Made by a program: the position numbers and the translations under genes. A stretch of 64,000 bases of DNA from Betaproteobacteria bacterium. Lineage in GTDB: Bacteria > Pseudomonadota > Gammaproteobacteria > Burkholderiales > UBA3065. The stretch covers positions 186,001 to 250,000 of the forward strand of contig JAIXXL010000047.1 of NCBI GenBank assembly GCA_027490755.1, written 5' to 3'. The notes under the pieces were generated by a model that was not told the DNA's origin, ran no database searches, and was given only the letters and a program-made list of their open reading frames with translations. Within the stretch, counting starts at the first letter, position 1; each line of letters begins with the position of its first letter. Below, in pieces: positions 1 to 9,166 of this stretch.

Positions 1-681
1 GACGACTACGGCGTGGTGCCGGTGGAGAACTCCACCGAGGGCGCGGTCGGCCGCACCCTCGACCTGATGACCGGCAGCTCGCTGTCGGTGTGCGGCGAGG
101 TGGTGCTGCGCGTGCAGCAGCACCTGATGCGCCACGCCAGCGGCACCGCCCCCGTCGAGCGCGTCTATTCGCACGCGCAGTCGCTGGCGCAGTGCCACGA
201 GTGGCTCAACCGCGAACTGGCCTTGGCGCAGCGTATCCCGGTGGCAAGCAACGCCGAGGCCGCGCGCCGGGCCGCCGAAGACCCGGGCAGCGCTGCCATC
301 GCCGGCGAGCTCGCCGCCGAACGCTATAACCTGGTCATCGCCCACCGCAACATCGAGGACGAACCCAACAACACGACGCGATTCTGGGTACTTGGCCGCC
401 ACGCCGCCGGCCGCTCTGGCCATGACAAGACGTCGCTGGTTGTCGGCGCGCGCAACCGGCCGGGCGCGGTCCACGAGTTGCTCGGGCCGTTGGCGCGACA
501 CGGCGTGAGCATGACACGGCTCGAATCGCGGCCGGCACGCACCGGTCTGTGGGAGTACGTGTTCTTCGTCGATCTAGAGGGTCATCGCGACGATGCGGGG
601 CTTTCGGCGGCGCTGACCGAACTCGAGCATGTCGCGGCGTTCGTGCGCGTACTCGGCGCCTACCCGGTGGCGGTGCTCTAG
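1..681 (+). CDS. pheA: Prephenate dehydratase (P-protein), C-terminal part; 5' end lies outside the window
   Basis: The reading frame is open from the first base and stops at 679-681. The visible 226 residues start in the dehydratase domain with the substrate-binding stretch VVPVENSTEG, followed by the conserved TRF triad (NNTTRFWVLG) needed for dehydratase activity. An ACT regulatory domain follows, with the GALV-type motif (VVGARNRPGAVHELL) and the ESRP motif (RLESRPARTG) that bind phenylalanine for feedback control. The enzyme converts prephenate to phenylpyruvate in the cytoplasm. A chorismate mutase domain is usual upstream in this family but cannot be seen here. hisC follows after 26 bp, an order known from proteobacterial aromatic amino acid clusters. 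Confidence 0.95.
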   Translation, partial: DDYGVVPVENSTEGAVGRTLDLMTGSSLSVCGEVVLRVQQHLMRHASGTAPVERVYSHAQSLAQCHEWLNRELALAQRIPVASNAEAARRAAEDPGSAAIAGELAAERYNLVIAHRNIEDEPNNTTRFWVLGRHAAGRSGHDKTSLVVGARNRPGAVHELLGPLARHGVSMTRLESRPARTGLWEYVFFVDLEGHRDDAGLSAALTELEHVAAFVRVLGAYPVAVL

Positions 682-707
682 GTGGCAGCGCTCCGACTGG
701 CGGCACG

Positions 708-1838
708 ATGAACGACCGGCTCGCACCCGGCGGCTGCGACAGCCTCGCGCTGGAGAGTGTGCGCGGCATCGCGGCGTATCAGACCGGCAAGCCGATCGCC
801 GAACTGTCGCGCGAGACCGGCATCAGCGAGGCCGACATCGTCAAGCTGGCGAGCAACGAGAACCCGCTCGGTATGAGCCCGTCGGCCATCGCCGCGGCCG
901 CCGGCGCGCTCGGCGAGCTGGCGCGCTATCCCGACGGCGCGGGCTTCGACCTGAAGGCGGCGCTGTCGGCCAAGTTCACCTTGCATCCCAGCCAGATCGT
1001 GCTCGGCAACGGCTCCAATGACGTTCTGGACATCGTCGGACGGGTCTTCCTGGGCCCGGGCAGCAGCGCTGTCTACAGCCAGCACGCCTTCGCCGTGTAC
1101 GGACTGGTGTGCCAGACCGTCGGCGCGACTCGCATCGAGGTGCCGGCGCGCGATTACGGCCACGACCTGGACGCCATGCGCGCCGCCATCCGCCCTGATA
1201 CACGCGTGGTGTGGATCGCCAACCCGAACAACCCCACCGGCACGTTGCTGGCACCGGACGCCGTGCGCGAGTTCATCTTCTCGCTGCCAGAGCATGTGGT
1301 GGCGGTGCTGGACGAGGCCTACACCGAGTATCTGGAGCCGTCGCAGCGCAGCGACAGTCTGGCCTGGGTCAACGAACACCCACGCCTGCTGGTTACACGC
1401 ACGTTGGCCAAGATCTATGGCCTGGCAGGTCTGCGCGTCGGCTTCGGCGTGGGCGCCCCGGTGCTGATCGACCTTTGCAACCGCGTGCGTCAGCCATTCA
1501 ACGTCAACAGCATCGCGCTGGCGGCGGCTGTGGCGGCACTTGGCGATGACGACTTTGTTGCGCGCAGCGCAGCGGCCAACCGTGAGGGCATGGCACAGAT
1601 GCGCGCCGGCCTTGACGCGCTGGGCGTGCCGTACATCCCCTCAGCGGCCAATTTTGTGGCGGTCGAAGTGGGCGATGCCGCTACCGTGAACGCCGGGCTG
1701 CTGAAGCACGGTGTGATCGTGCGGCCGGTGGCTGGTTACGGAATGCCACGGCACCTGCGCGTGTCGATCGGGCTGCCGCACGAGAACCAGCGCTTCCTCG
1801 ACGTTCTGGCCACCCTGCTCGGTCGCGCCCAGAACTAG
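708..1838 (+). CDS. hisC: Histidinol-phosphate aminotransferase (HisC family)
   Basis: A 376-residue fold-type I PLP aminotransferase. It has the N-terminal KLASNENPLG, the substrate/cofactor stretch IANPNNPTGT and the Schiff-base lysine Lys235 in TLAKIYGLAGLRVGFG. The open frame reaches back to 549, but the ATG at 708 gives the usual family N-terminus and avoids overlap with pheA. HisC converts imidazole acetol phosphate to histidinol phosphate. Copies next to pheA often also transaminate aromatic keto acids, so a role in phenylalanine and tyrosine synthesis is possible. No tyrA or aroA follows; the next gene is convergent and begins 28 bp downstream. Confidence 0.93.
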   Translation: MNDRLAPGGCDSLALESVRGIAAYQTGKPIAELSRETGISEADIVKLASNENPLGMSPSAIAAAAGALGELARYPDGAGFDLKAALSAKFTLHPSQIVLGNGSNDVLDIVGRVFLGPGSSAVYSQHAFAVYGLVCQTVGATRIEVPARDYGHDLDAMRAAIRPDTRVVWIANPNNPTGTLLAPDAVREFIFSLPEHVVAVLDEAYTEYLEPSQRSDSLAWVNEHPRLLVTRTLAKIYGLAGLRVGFGVGAPVLIDLCNRVRQPFNVNSIALAAAVAALGDDDFVARSAAANREGMAQMRAGLDALGVPYIPSAANFVAVEVGDAATVNAGLLKHGVIVRPVAGYGMPRHLRVSIGLPHENQRFLDVLATLLGRAQN

Positions 1839-1866
1839 CAACCGCGGCTGGCAGCGGCCGACCGGG

Positions 1867-4611
1867 TCAGGTGGGTTCGGCTGCGCTGACGGCTGAGTCT
1901 GCTGCGGCTGCACGGTGGTCGCGCCGGCAGATGCCACGCGCGTGGCAGTAGCGACACGCAGCGTCGTCACCCATCGCCCGCAGCGCCTCTCCGGCAGCGG
2001 CGCGCTGCAGCGTGTCCGCAAGACGCTCCAGATGCCCCGATACCACCTGTTCGAGCGCCGGGTCCGAGAGCACCACGGCCTTCAGGGCGTCCTTTTTGAG
2101 GGCATCGCTACCCAGCGGCAGGTACGCCACCGCCTGTACCTGCTCGAGAAGGTGTGCGTACAGCACCAGCTGCGCGTCCTCGGTGGGGTCTTCCGCCAGC
2201 CGCTCCGGCGCCTTGCGCGAGCCGGTCTTGTAGTCGATGACGGCGCGCCCACCCTCGGCACCTTGGCGGGTATCGACCCGATCCGGTCGGCCATGCAGCG
2301 TGACCTCGCCGCCATCGATGGACAGCAGGCCGCGCACCTTCTCCTCGCACGCTGACACCTCGACGCGCCAGCCCTGCGCCTCGCGGTCGAGCTGCCAGTC
2401 GAGATAGGCCGGTGCGACAGCGCGCCAGCGCTCGAGCCAGGCACCGGCCGCGAAGTCACGCGCCGTGATCGGCGCGAATATGCGCACCGCCACCGCGTCG
2501 AGTTCAGCCAACGCGGCATCTCGCCCGACCGACGACACGACCGGCACGGCGCGGTGAAAGGCGCGCAGGATGTCATGCACAGCGACGCCAAAGTCGCGCG
2601 GCTCGACGGTCTCGCTGGCCTCCTGCGGCGGCTTGAGGCCGAGGCCGCTGCGCACGAACCAGCGGTAGGGGCATTCGAGCAGGGCCTGGTAGCCGGTCGG
2701 GCTGAGCGCCGGCGGCAGCGCCGCCATGACCGCCAACTCGACCGGCCCGAGTGCTGGTGGCGAAACCGCAACCGGGGTGGCAAATGGTGTGGCTTCAGGC
2801 AGCGGATGCCCCCACGCCAGAGCGTGGAAGCCCTGCATCAGCTGCACAAGCGGCGAGGCGACGTTCGGCTCACCACGATCGTCAAGGGCCTGCCAGGAGA
2901 TGACGACGCGGGGCGCGCTGCCGATCAGCAGGCACCAGTCCTCTACCGCCCAGCGCCTGCGCGCCGCGGCATCCTGCAGGCCCAGCTCGACGCGAGCGGC
3001 ATCGCGGACGATGCGCGACCGCGGCGCAGCGGAGGGCAGGTGCGCGGCGTCAGCACCGACGACGATGAGCGCATCGAAACACAGGCCGCGCAGCGCCGAC
3101 TGGTGGGTGAGCAGGACCGGGCTCTGCACCGACGCGTCTCGGAACAGCGCGTTCTCGAGCGTCCAGTCGAGCCAGCCGGCCAGTTCGCGGCGGCCGCACG
3201 ACGCGGTGTCGCCAGCCAGCGCGGCGCCGGATTCGCGCAGGTGTGCCAGCAGTTGCTGGCCGGCAGCGTCTAGCGTGAGGTGTGGAGCGATGCGCTCGAG
3301 CATGGTCACCAGCGCGTCAAGCCAGCCGGCCAGCGACCGCGAGCGACCGCCCATCGTCCGCAGTGCCGCACGCCAATGGGTCAGCCAGGCCGATGCCTCG
3401 GCCGAACCGGCCAGGTTGCCGGCAAGCACGTCCCAGTCAAGCAGCGCGCGTGGCGGCAGGTTGGCAAGCGCTGGCCACAGCGCGGCCTGCAGCAGGTCCC
3501 GCTGCGACTGGGCGACCAGCGGCGAATCGATGCAGGACTGCAAGAGCGCTGCGGTGGGGCGCATCTGCAGACGCAGCAGGTCGCGCACCACGGCGCCAAC
3601 ACGGGTGGTCGCCAGCGACCACCCGGCGTTGTCCTCGGCCAGCACGCCGCGGCGCTCGAGCATCGCCCGCAGTCGGCGGGCCAGCGCGCGGTCGGTGGCC
3701 ACCACCGCGATGCGCTGCAGGCCGGCAGACAGCCACTCGCACACGGTGTCGCAAGCGTGCCGCACCTCGCCCTCGCGGCCCAGTGCGCGGTGCAAGTGGA
3801 TGCCGGAGGGCGGCTGCGGGGCCTGAGCAGAGCACGCGCGCGCGCGGTCGGCCAGCGGGCTGCCTTCGCCGAGGCAAGCCTGCTGCACCCACCACGAGCG
3901 CGACCCGGCGCCAGCGTCCAGCAGCGCCAGGGTGACTGGTGTGGACTCGGCGTAGCGCTCGAAGAAAGCGGCCGCCTGTGGCGTCGCGCGCGCCGCATCG
4001 AACACCCATAGCGGGCCTTCGGGGTGGCGCAGCAGATGGGCCATGGCCAGCCCGTCGCGCTGCCAGCGGCTCAGACCCCATCTGGGCTGGCCCTCGCAGG
4101 CGAACCAGAGCTCGTGAACCAGCTGCGCGTCGCCGCGCAGCAGCTCGCTGGCGCGCGCTTGATAGGCACGCTCCAGCAGCCCGGCGAGTTCATCGGGCGT
4201 ATCCGGAAAGGGGCTGCAGTTGCGCCCCATCGCCTCGAACAGGTCGGCCAGCTCTGCCGCCATCGCCCAGTGGTCGGCACCGGCCAGCCAAGCGCGGGCA
4301 GCCAGCTCGCGGTGCAGGACCGCCACCAGTTGCGCCTCGGTCAGGGTGACTGGCGGCAGCGGCTGGCGAGCGAGCCACTCCTGCAACGTGATGATGCGCG
4401 GCAGCGGGCAGGGACCGCCCGCCGCTTCGCCGATCGCCCGGGCCAAGCCGGCACCGAGCCCGAGGTGAGGCAGCAGTACGGTGAGTCCGGCCAGACCGGT
4501 GGGGCTGCCGGCAGCGTGCAGCAAGGCGTTGGCGAGGGTCCCGAGCGGGTCCTCTGGCGGCAGGGAGATACAGACGGGCTGACCGGCCACGGCGTGAGCC
4601 CCGGCGGTCAT
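1867..4611 (-). CDS. AddB-like PD-(D/E)XK nuclease, probable DNA repair protein
   Basis: A 914-residue protein resembling the betaproteobacterial 'probable DNA repair protein' family related to AddB of double-strand-break repair. The C-terminus is a RecB-type nuclease: VHDILRAFH, GRPDRVD and the core AVIDYKTG (Asp793, Lys795). Four cysteines fit the AddB iron-sulfur staple: Cys647 in LECPYRWF, then Cys886, Cys889 and Cys895 in CRYCHARGIC. The N-terminal half lacks a Walker A lysine motif, so helicase activity is unlikely. It lies 13 bp downstream of fdxA on the same strand. The UvrD-type AddA-like helicase that usually accompanies such genes is absent here, since the downstream side faces the end of hisC. 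Confidence 0.85.
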   Translation of the reverse strand: MTAGAHAVAGQPVCISLPPEDPLGTLANALLHAAGSPTGLAGLTVLLPHLGLGAGLARAIGEAAGGPCPLPRIITLQEWLARQPLPPVTLTEAQLVAVLHRELAARAWLAGADHWAMAAELADLFEAMGRNCSPFPDTPDELAGLLERAYQARASELLRGDAQLVHELWFACEGQPRWGLSRWQRDGLAMAHLLRHPEGPLWVFDAARATPQAAAFFERYAESTPVTLALLDAGAGSRSWWVQQACLGEGSPLADRARACSAQAPQPPSGIHLHRALGREGEVRHACDTVCEWLSAGLQRIAVVATDRALARRLRAMLERRGVLAEDNAGWSLATTRVGAVVRDLLRLQMRPTAALLQSCIDSPLVAQSQRDLLQAALWPALANLPPRALLDWDVLAGNLAGSAEASAWLTHWRAALRTMGGRSRSLAGWLDALVTMLERIAPHLTLDAAGQQLLAHLRESGAALAGDTASCGRRELAGWLDWTLENALFRDASVQSPVLLTHQSALRGLCFDALIVVGADAAHLPSAAPRSRIVRDAARVELGLQDAAARRRWAVEDWCLLIGSAPRVVISWQALDDRGEPNVASPLVQLMQGFHALAWGHPLPEATPFATPVAVSPPALGPVELAVMAALPPALSPTGYQALLECPYRWFVRSGLGLKPPQEASETVEPRDFGVAVHDILRAFHRAVPVVSSVGRDAALAELDAVAVRIFAPITARDFAAGAWLERWRAVAPAYLDWQLDREAQGWRVEVSACEEKVRGLLSIDGGEVTLHGRPDRVDTRQGAEGGRAVIDYKTGSRKAPERLAEDPTEDAQLVLYAHLLEQVQAVAYLPLGSDALKKDALKAVVLSDPALEQVVSGHLERLADTLQRAAAGEALRAMGDDAACRYCHARGICRRDHRAAAADSAVSAAEPT

Positions 4612-4624
4612 GCGAGAAGCCGGC

Positions 4625-4948
4625 TCAGCGCTCGAGCATGCTCCGCTTTTCCTTCACCTTGACCCAGTCGTCCGCCTCCGGCATCGGGTCCTTGCTCTCG
4701 ATGATCGGCTTCCACAGTCGCGCCAGCTCGGCGTTGATCTCGATGAAGTCCTGCTGGTCCGCTGGCACGTCGTCCTCGGCGAAGATGGCGTCGGCCGGAC
4801 ACTCGGCGACACAGAGCGTGCAGTCGATGCACTCATCCGGGTCGATCACGAGGAAGTTGGGGCCCTCACGGAAACAATCCACCGGACAGACGTCGACACA
4901 GTCGGTGAACTTGCACTTGATACAGCCTTCGGTCACTACATAGGTCAT
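4625..4948 (-). CDS. fdxA: Seven-iron ferredoxin (3Fe-4S/4Fe-4S), FdxA type
   Basis: A 107-residue ferredoxin very close in pattern and length to Azotobacter ferredoxin I. It starts [17 protein letters not shown] and has the DECIDCTLC motif. By family precedent Cys9, Cys17 and Cys50 bind the 3Fe-4S cluster, and Cys21, Cys40, Cys43 and Cys46 bind the 4Fe-4S cluster. It is a cytoplasmic electron carrier whose partner is unknown. It is transcribed with the AddB-like nuclease, which itself carries a cluster-type cysteine set; whether this is functional or only positional is open. The 269 bp separating it from trxA hold the divergent promoters, but no clear boxes could be assigned. Confidence 0.95.
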   Translation of the reverse strand: MTYVVTEGCIKCKFTDCVDVCPVDCFREGPNFLVIDPDECIDCTLCVAECPADAIFAEDDVPADQQDFIEINAELARLWKPIIESKDPMPEADDWVKVKEKRSMLER

Positions 4949-5217
4949 GGCGGAAGCGTCCCCGTTTGGTGTTGCGCCGGGCCTGCAAGCCCGAGGTCGC
5001 GAAGTCGTTATGACAATTGAACTTTGAAGTCTACCAGACGTCTGAGCGGGGTCCGTGACAGGCCGCGGCAGATACCGTTAATATGCGGCTTGCGCCGGGG
5101 TGGTTTTCGCCGCCCCGCACGCCTGCAGCCCCGTCGGGCAGCGCCGACAGCCCACGACAGGCAAGCAAGCGCCAGACCTCCCCCATCCCGCCCTCTCCAA
5201 AAGCCACCACTCCATCC

Positions 5218-5544
5218 ATGAGCGATTCCATATTGCATGTCAGTGATTCATCCTTCGAGACCGATGTCCTGAAGGCCAGCCAGCCGGTGCTGGTGGACTA
5301 CTGGGCCGAATGGTGCGGCCCGTGCAAGATGATCGCGCCGATCCTTGACGAGGTCGCCCGTGAATATGCCGGCCGCGTCACCATCGCCAAGGTCAACATC
5401 GACCAGAACCCGGACACGCCGACGCGCTTTGGCATCCGTGGCATCCCGACGCTGATGCTGTTCAAGGACGGCAACGTCGCCGCGACCAAGGTCGGCGCGC
5501 TGTCCAAGTCGCAACTGACGGCTTTCATTGACAGCAACCTCTAA
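5218..5544 (+). CDS. trxA: Thioredoxin 1
   Basis: A 108-residue thioredoxin with the WCGPC active site (Cys33, Cys36), the buried Asp27 and the cis-proline loop [11 protein letters not shown]. It reduces protein disulfides in the cytoplasm. Length and start match the family; the ATG at 5218 gives [10 protein letters not shown]. There is no clear Shine-Dalgarno, and the 40 bases before the start are notably C-rich. rho follows 130 bp downstream, the same trxA-rho order as in Escherichia coli and many other proteobacteria. Transcription of rho may therefore partly depend on read-through from trxA. Confidence 0.97.
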   Translation: MSDSILHVSDSSFETDVLKASQPVLVDYWAEWCGPCKMIAPILDEVAREYAGRVTIAKVNIDQNPDTPTRFGIRGIPTLMLFKDGNVAATKVGALSKSQLTAFIDSNL

Positions 5545-5674
5545 CCGCCTTACCGTGAAGGTTCGCTGACGGCATCCTGTCGCAGCGAACCTCGCCGCGG
5601 GTTCCCCGCCGGCCTGCTCCCTCCCCCGCTTCGCCCCTCCCCGCAACTCTTGCCCATACAAGGGCCGTCCACGC
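5545..5674 (+). promoter_or_regulatory. rho leader: 10-bp hairpin followed by a C-rich, G-poor tract
   Basis: The trxA-rho gap contains a perfect 10-bp inverted repeat, AGGTTCGCTG at 5559-5568 and CAGCGAACCT at 5583-5592, with no T-run after it. From about 5613 to 5655 the strand is mostly C with only five G, the composition expected of a Rho-utilisation (rut) site. Rho is known to repress its own gene by early termination in the leader in E. coli. A similar autoregulatory role here is inferred from composition and position only. Confidence 0.4.
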
Positions 5675-6934
<1,260 letters not shown>

Positions 6935-6997
6935 GCCCGTGCGCCACCCCGAAGATGGCCTGAATACGGGCCACTGAGACTTTCCGGCACCTGCCAG

Positions 6998-7027
6998 AGC
7001 CCCTGATCCTTCAGGGGCTTTTCTTTT
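6998..7027 (+). terminator. Rho-independent terminator after rho
   Basis: A perfect 9-bp stem, AGCCCCTGA at 6998-7006 and TCAGGGGCT at 7011-7019, with a TCCT loop, is followed by a T-rich run (TTTTCTTTT, 7019-7027). It separates rho from the chemosensory operon downstream. Confidence 0.9.
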
Positions 7028-7089
7028 GTGCGCGATAGAGTTTGCTTTTCTCCCAACCCTGATTTAGCCTACGTCTACTTGGCGTTTTA

Positions 7090-7105
7090 TAAGTCAATTG
7101 ACTTA
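7090..7105. promoter_or_regulatory. 16-bp perfect palindrome upstream of the chemosensory operon
   Basis: TAAGTCAATTGACTTA is a perfect 16-bp palindrome about 112 bp before the first chemosensory start codon. It lies in an AT-rich 190-bp gap in otherwise GC-rich sequence. It is a candidate binding site for a dimeric regulator. I could not match it to a known operator, and no convincing sigma-70 or sigma-28 promoter could be assigned around it. Confidence 0.4.
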
Positions 7106-7217
7106 AACGTACGCCCTTAACGGTTTCCGCAAGCCAGCGTTAGACGCGCACCCCCAAAGGTGCGGAACGCTCTGGATGCAGGAAGCGTGGCAGACGATCC
7201 TTGGGAAGGGGAAGCAG

Positions 7218-9146
7218 ATGGCTCTGGTCAAGAAGACGCGGGTGGACCTTGAATCGCACAACGACGCGCCGCCGCGCAGCACCGAACAGCCTTCGGTCTC
7301 GAGCCGCGATGCCGATGCGCTGAGACGCAAGGCGCGCACACTTGCCAAGCAGCAGCAGGCAGCCGAGCGCATCGCGGCGGCATCAGCCGAATTGGCCTCT
7401 GGCATCAACGAGGCCGCTAGCGCATCCGAAGAGCTGCGCCGCGCCTCCGACACCATTTCTGCCGGCGCACAACAAGCCTCGAGCGCCGCCCAGCAGTCGC
7501 TGCAGGCGGTCACCTCGATGACTTCGGCGATCACCCAGCAGATGCAGGGCGCCAAGGTTGCGCAGACCCGCGCCGGCAACATGCAGACACTGGCCGGCAC
7601 TATCCAGACCGATGTCGCCGTATCGGTGAGCAACGTCAGCATCGCCGCGCAGCGTCAGGTTGCGTCGGTGGAGATGGTCGCCGAACTGGAGCGGCAAGCC
7701 GCCAATATCGGCGACATCGTCAAGGCGGTGGCTCGCATCGCCGACCAGACCAACCTGCTGGCGCTCAACGCAGCCATCGAGGCGGCACGCGCCGGCAAGC
7801 ACGGCAAGGGCTTCGCCGTGGTGGCCGACGAGGTGCGTACCCTCGCCGAGACTTCCGAGAAGAGCGCCGGCGAGATCCAGCAGCTGGTGTCGCAGATCCA
7901 GGGCGAGGTCAAGGTGATCTCCGACGGCATCAACCAGTCGGCGACACTGGTCCAGGAAGAGGCCGAGAAGGGCAAGATCATCACCGCCCAGCTCAAGCAG
8001 ATCGAGAGCGACTCGGGCCAGATCGTGTCCGGCGCCGACGAGATCGCCACCGCCGCACAGCAGGCCTCGGCCGCTGCCAATCAGGCCATGCGCGGTGCCG
8101 AGTCCATCGCAGCCGCTGCCGAACAGCAATCTTCGGCCTGCGAGGAATCGGCCAAGACCGTGTCGGAGCAGGCACAGGCCCTGGCCGAGTGCGAGGCGAC
8201 CGCCGCCAGCCTGGCCGAGATCGCCGAGGACCTGAAGAACAGCACCAACATCTCCAAGAGCGCCGAGGACGTTGCCTCGGCGGCCGAGGAGTTGTCCTCT
8301 GCGGTGCAGGAGATCAACCGCGCCTCGACGCAGATCATGGTGGCCATCGACGAGATCCGGAAGGGCGCGCAGACCCAGGCCGCCGCCTGCGAGGAGTCGT
8401 CCTCGGCGGTGACGCAGATCGAGAGCAGCTCGCGGCTCTCGCGTGAGCGTGCCGACACCGCACTCGAGCGCTCGCGGGCGATCCAGAAGCTGCTGAGCGA
8501 CAACAAGACCAACATCGACGCACTGGTCACCGGCATCAAGACCTCGGTCGAGACTACCCGGTCGAGCCTGGGCCAGATCAAGGAGCTGGAACTGGTCAGC
8601 CGACGCATCGACAAGATCGTCGACGCGATCACGTCGGTGTCGATCCAGACCAATATGCTGGCGGTGAACGGCGCCATCGAAGCTGCCCGCGCTGGTGAGT
8701 TCGGCAAGGGCTTCGTGGTGGTCGCCACTGACATCCGCAATCTGGCGCACGACTCGGCCGAGAACGCCGACCGCATCAAGGATATGGTGAAGAGCGTCCA
8801 GGACCAGATCGGCGCGGTCCGCCGTGACCTCGAAGAGATTGCCACCGCGGCGATGGTCGAAGTGGAGAAGGCCAAGGGCATCACCAGCGCGCTGGTGCAG
8901 ATGGAGTCTGACGTTAGCGAGTTGGCCGGCGGTAGCCAACAGGCCCTGACGCTGTCGGAGGAGATCGCGGCACAGGTGTCGCAGGTGAAGGCCGGTGTGG
9001 AGCAGATCAGCGCCGCCGCCGCCGAGGCCGAGCAGGCCGCCGGCGAAGCCTCCACCGCCGCCCGTCAGCAGTCACAGGGGGCTGAAGAGTTGTCCGCAGC
9101 GATCGAGGAGATCGCCTCGCTGGCCGACGAGCTGCAGAGCGCCTGA
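7218..9146 (+). CDS. Soluble methyl-accepting chemotaxis protein with two tandem signalling hairpins
   Basis: A 642-residue protein, almost entirely helical, rich in Ala, Glu and Gln, with no membrane segment and no recognisable sensory domain. It contains two MCP tips: [17 protein letters not shown] (Asn179, Glu188) and [17 protein letters not shown] (Asn479, Glu488). They are exactly 300 residues apart, and the following 70 residues align without gaps. Each arm is roughly 20 heptads. The second tip deviates (SIQ for ADQ, ATDIR for ADEVR). The ATG at 7218 is preferred over 7176 because GGAAGGGGAAG precedes it. Its N-terminus MALVKKT is shared with the HEAT protein of the operon. No CheR-docking pentapeptide is seen at the C-terminus. 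Presumably a cytoplasmic receptor feeding CheA. Confidence 0.9.
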   Translation: MALVKKTRVDLESHNDAPPRSTEQPSVSSRDADALRRKARTLAKQQQAAERIAAASAELASGINEAASASEELRRASDTISAGAQQASSAAQQSLQAVTSMTSAITQQMQGAKVAQTRAGNMQTLAGTIQTDVAVSVSNVSIAAQRQVASVEMVAELERQAANIGDIVKAVARIADQTNLLALNAAIEAARAGKHGKGFAVVADEVRTLAETSEKSAGEIQQLVSQIQGEVKVISDGINQSATLVQEEAEKGKIITAQLKQIESDSGQIVSGADEIATAAQQASAAANQAMRGAESIAAAAEQQSSACEESAKTVSEQAQALAECEATAASLAEIAEDLKNSTNISKSAEDVASAAEELSSAVQEINRASTQIMVAIDEIRKGAQTQAAACEESSSAVTQIESSSRLSRERADTALERSRAIQKLLSDNKTNIDALVTGIKTSVETTRSSLGQIKELELVSRRIDKIVDAITSVSIQTNMLAVNGAIEAARAGEFGKGFVVVATDIRNLAHDSAENADRIKDMVKSVQDQIGAVRRDLEEIATAAMVEVEKAKGITSALVQMESDVSELAGGSQQALTLSEEIAAQVSQVKAGVEQISAAAAEAEQAAGEASTAARQQSQGAEELSAAIEEIASLADELQSA

Positions 9147-9166
9147 CCGGTCCACGGGAGAACGTG

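Noticed and set aside
7033..7060. TAGAGTTT-like box as a sigma-28 promoter for the chemosensory operon
   Set aside because: The -35-like box matches, but no GCCGATAA-like -10 lies at the right distance.
7383..8939. 518-residue open frame antisense to the double-hairpin receptor
   Set aside because: It lies fully opposite a gene with clear MCP motifs; repetitive GC-rich helical coding creates long antisense frames. No motif or ribosome site of its own.
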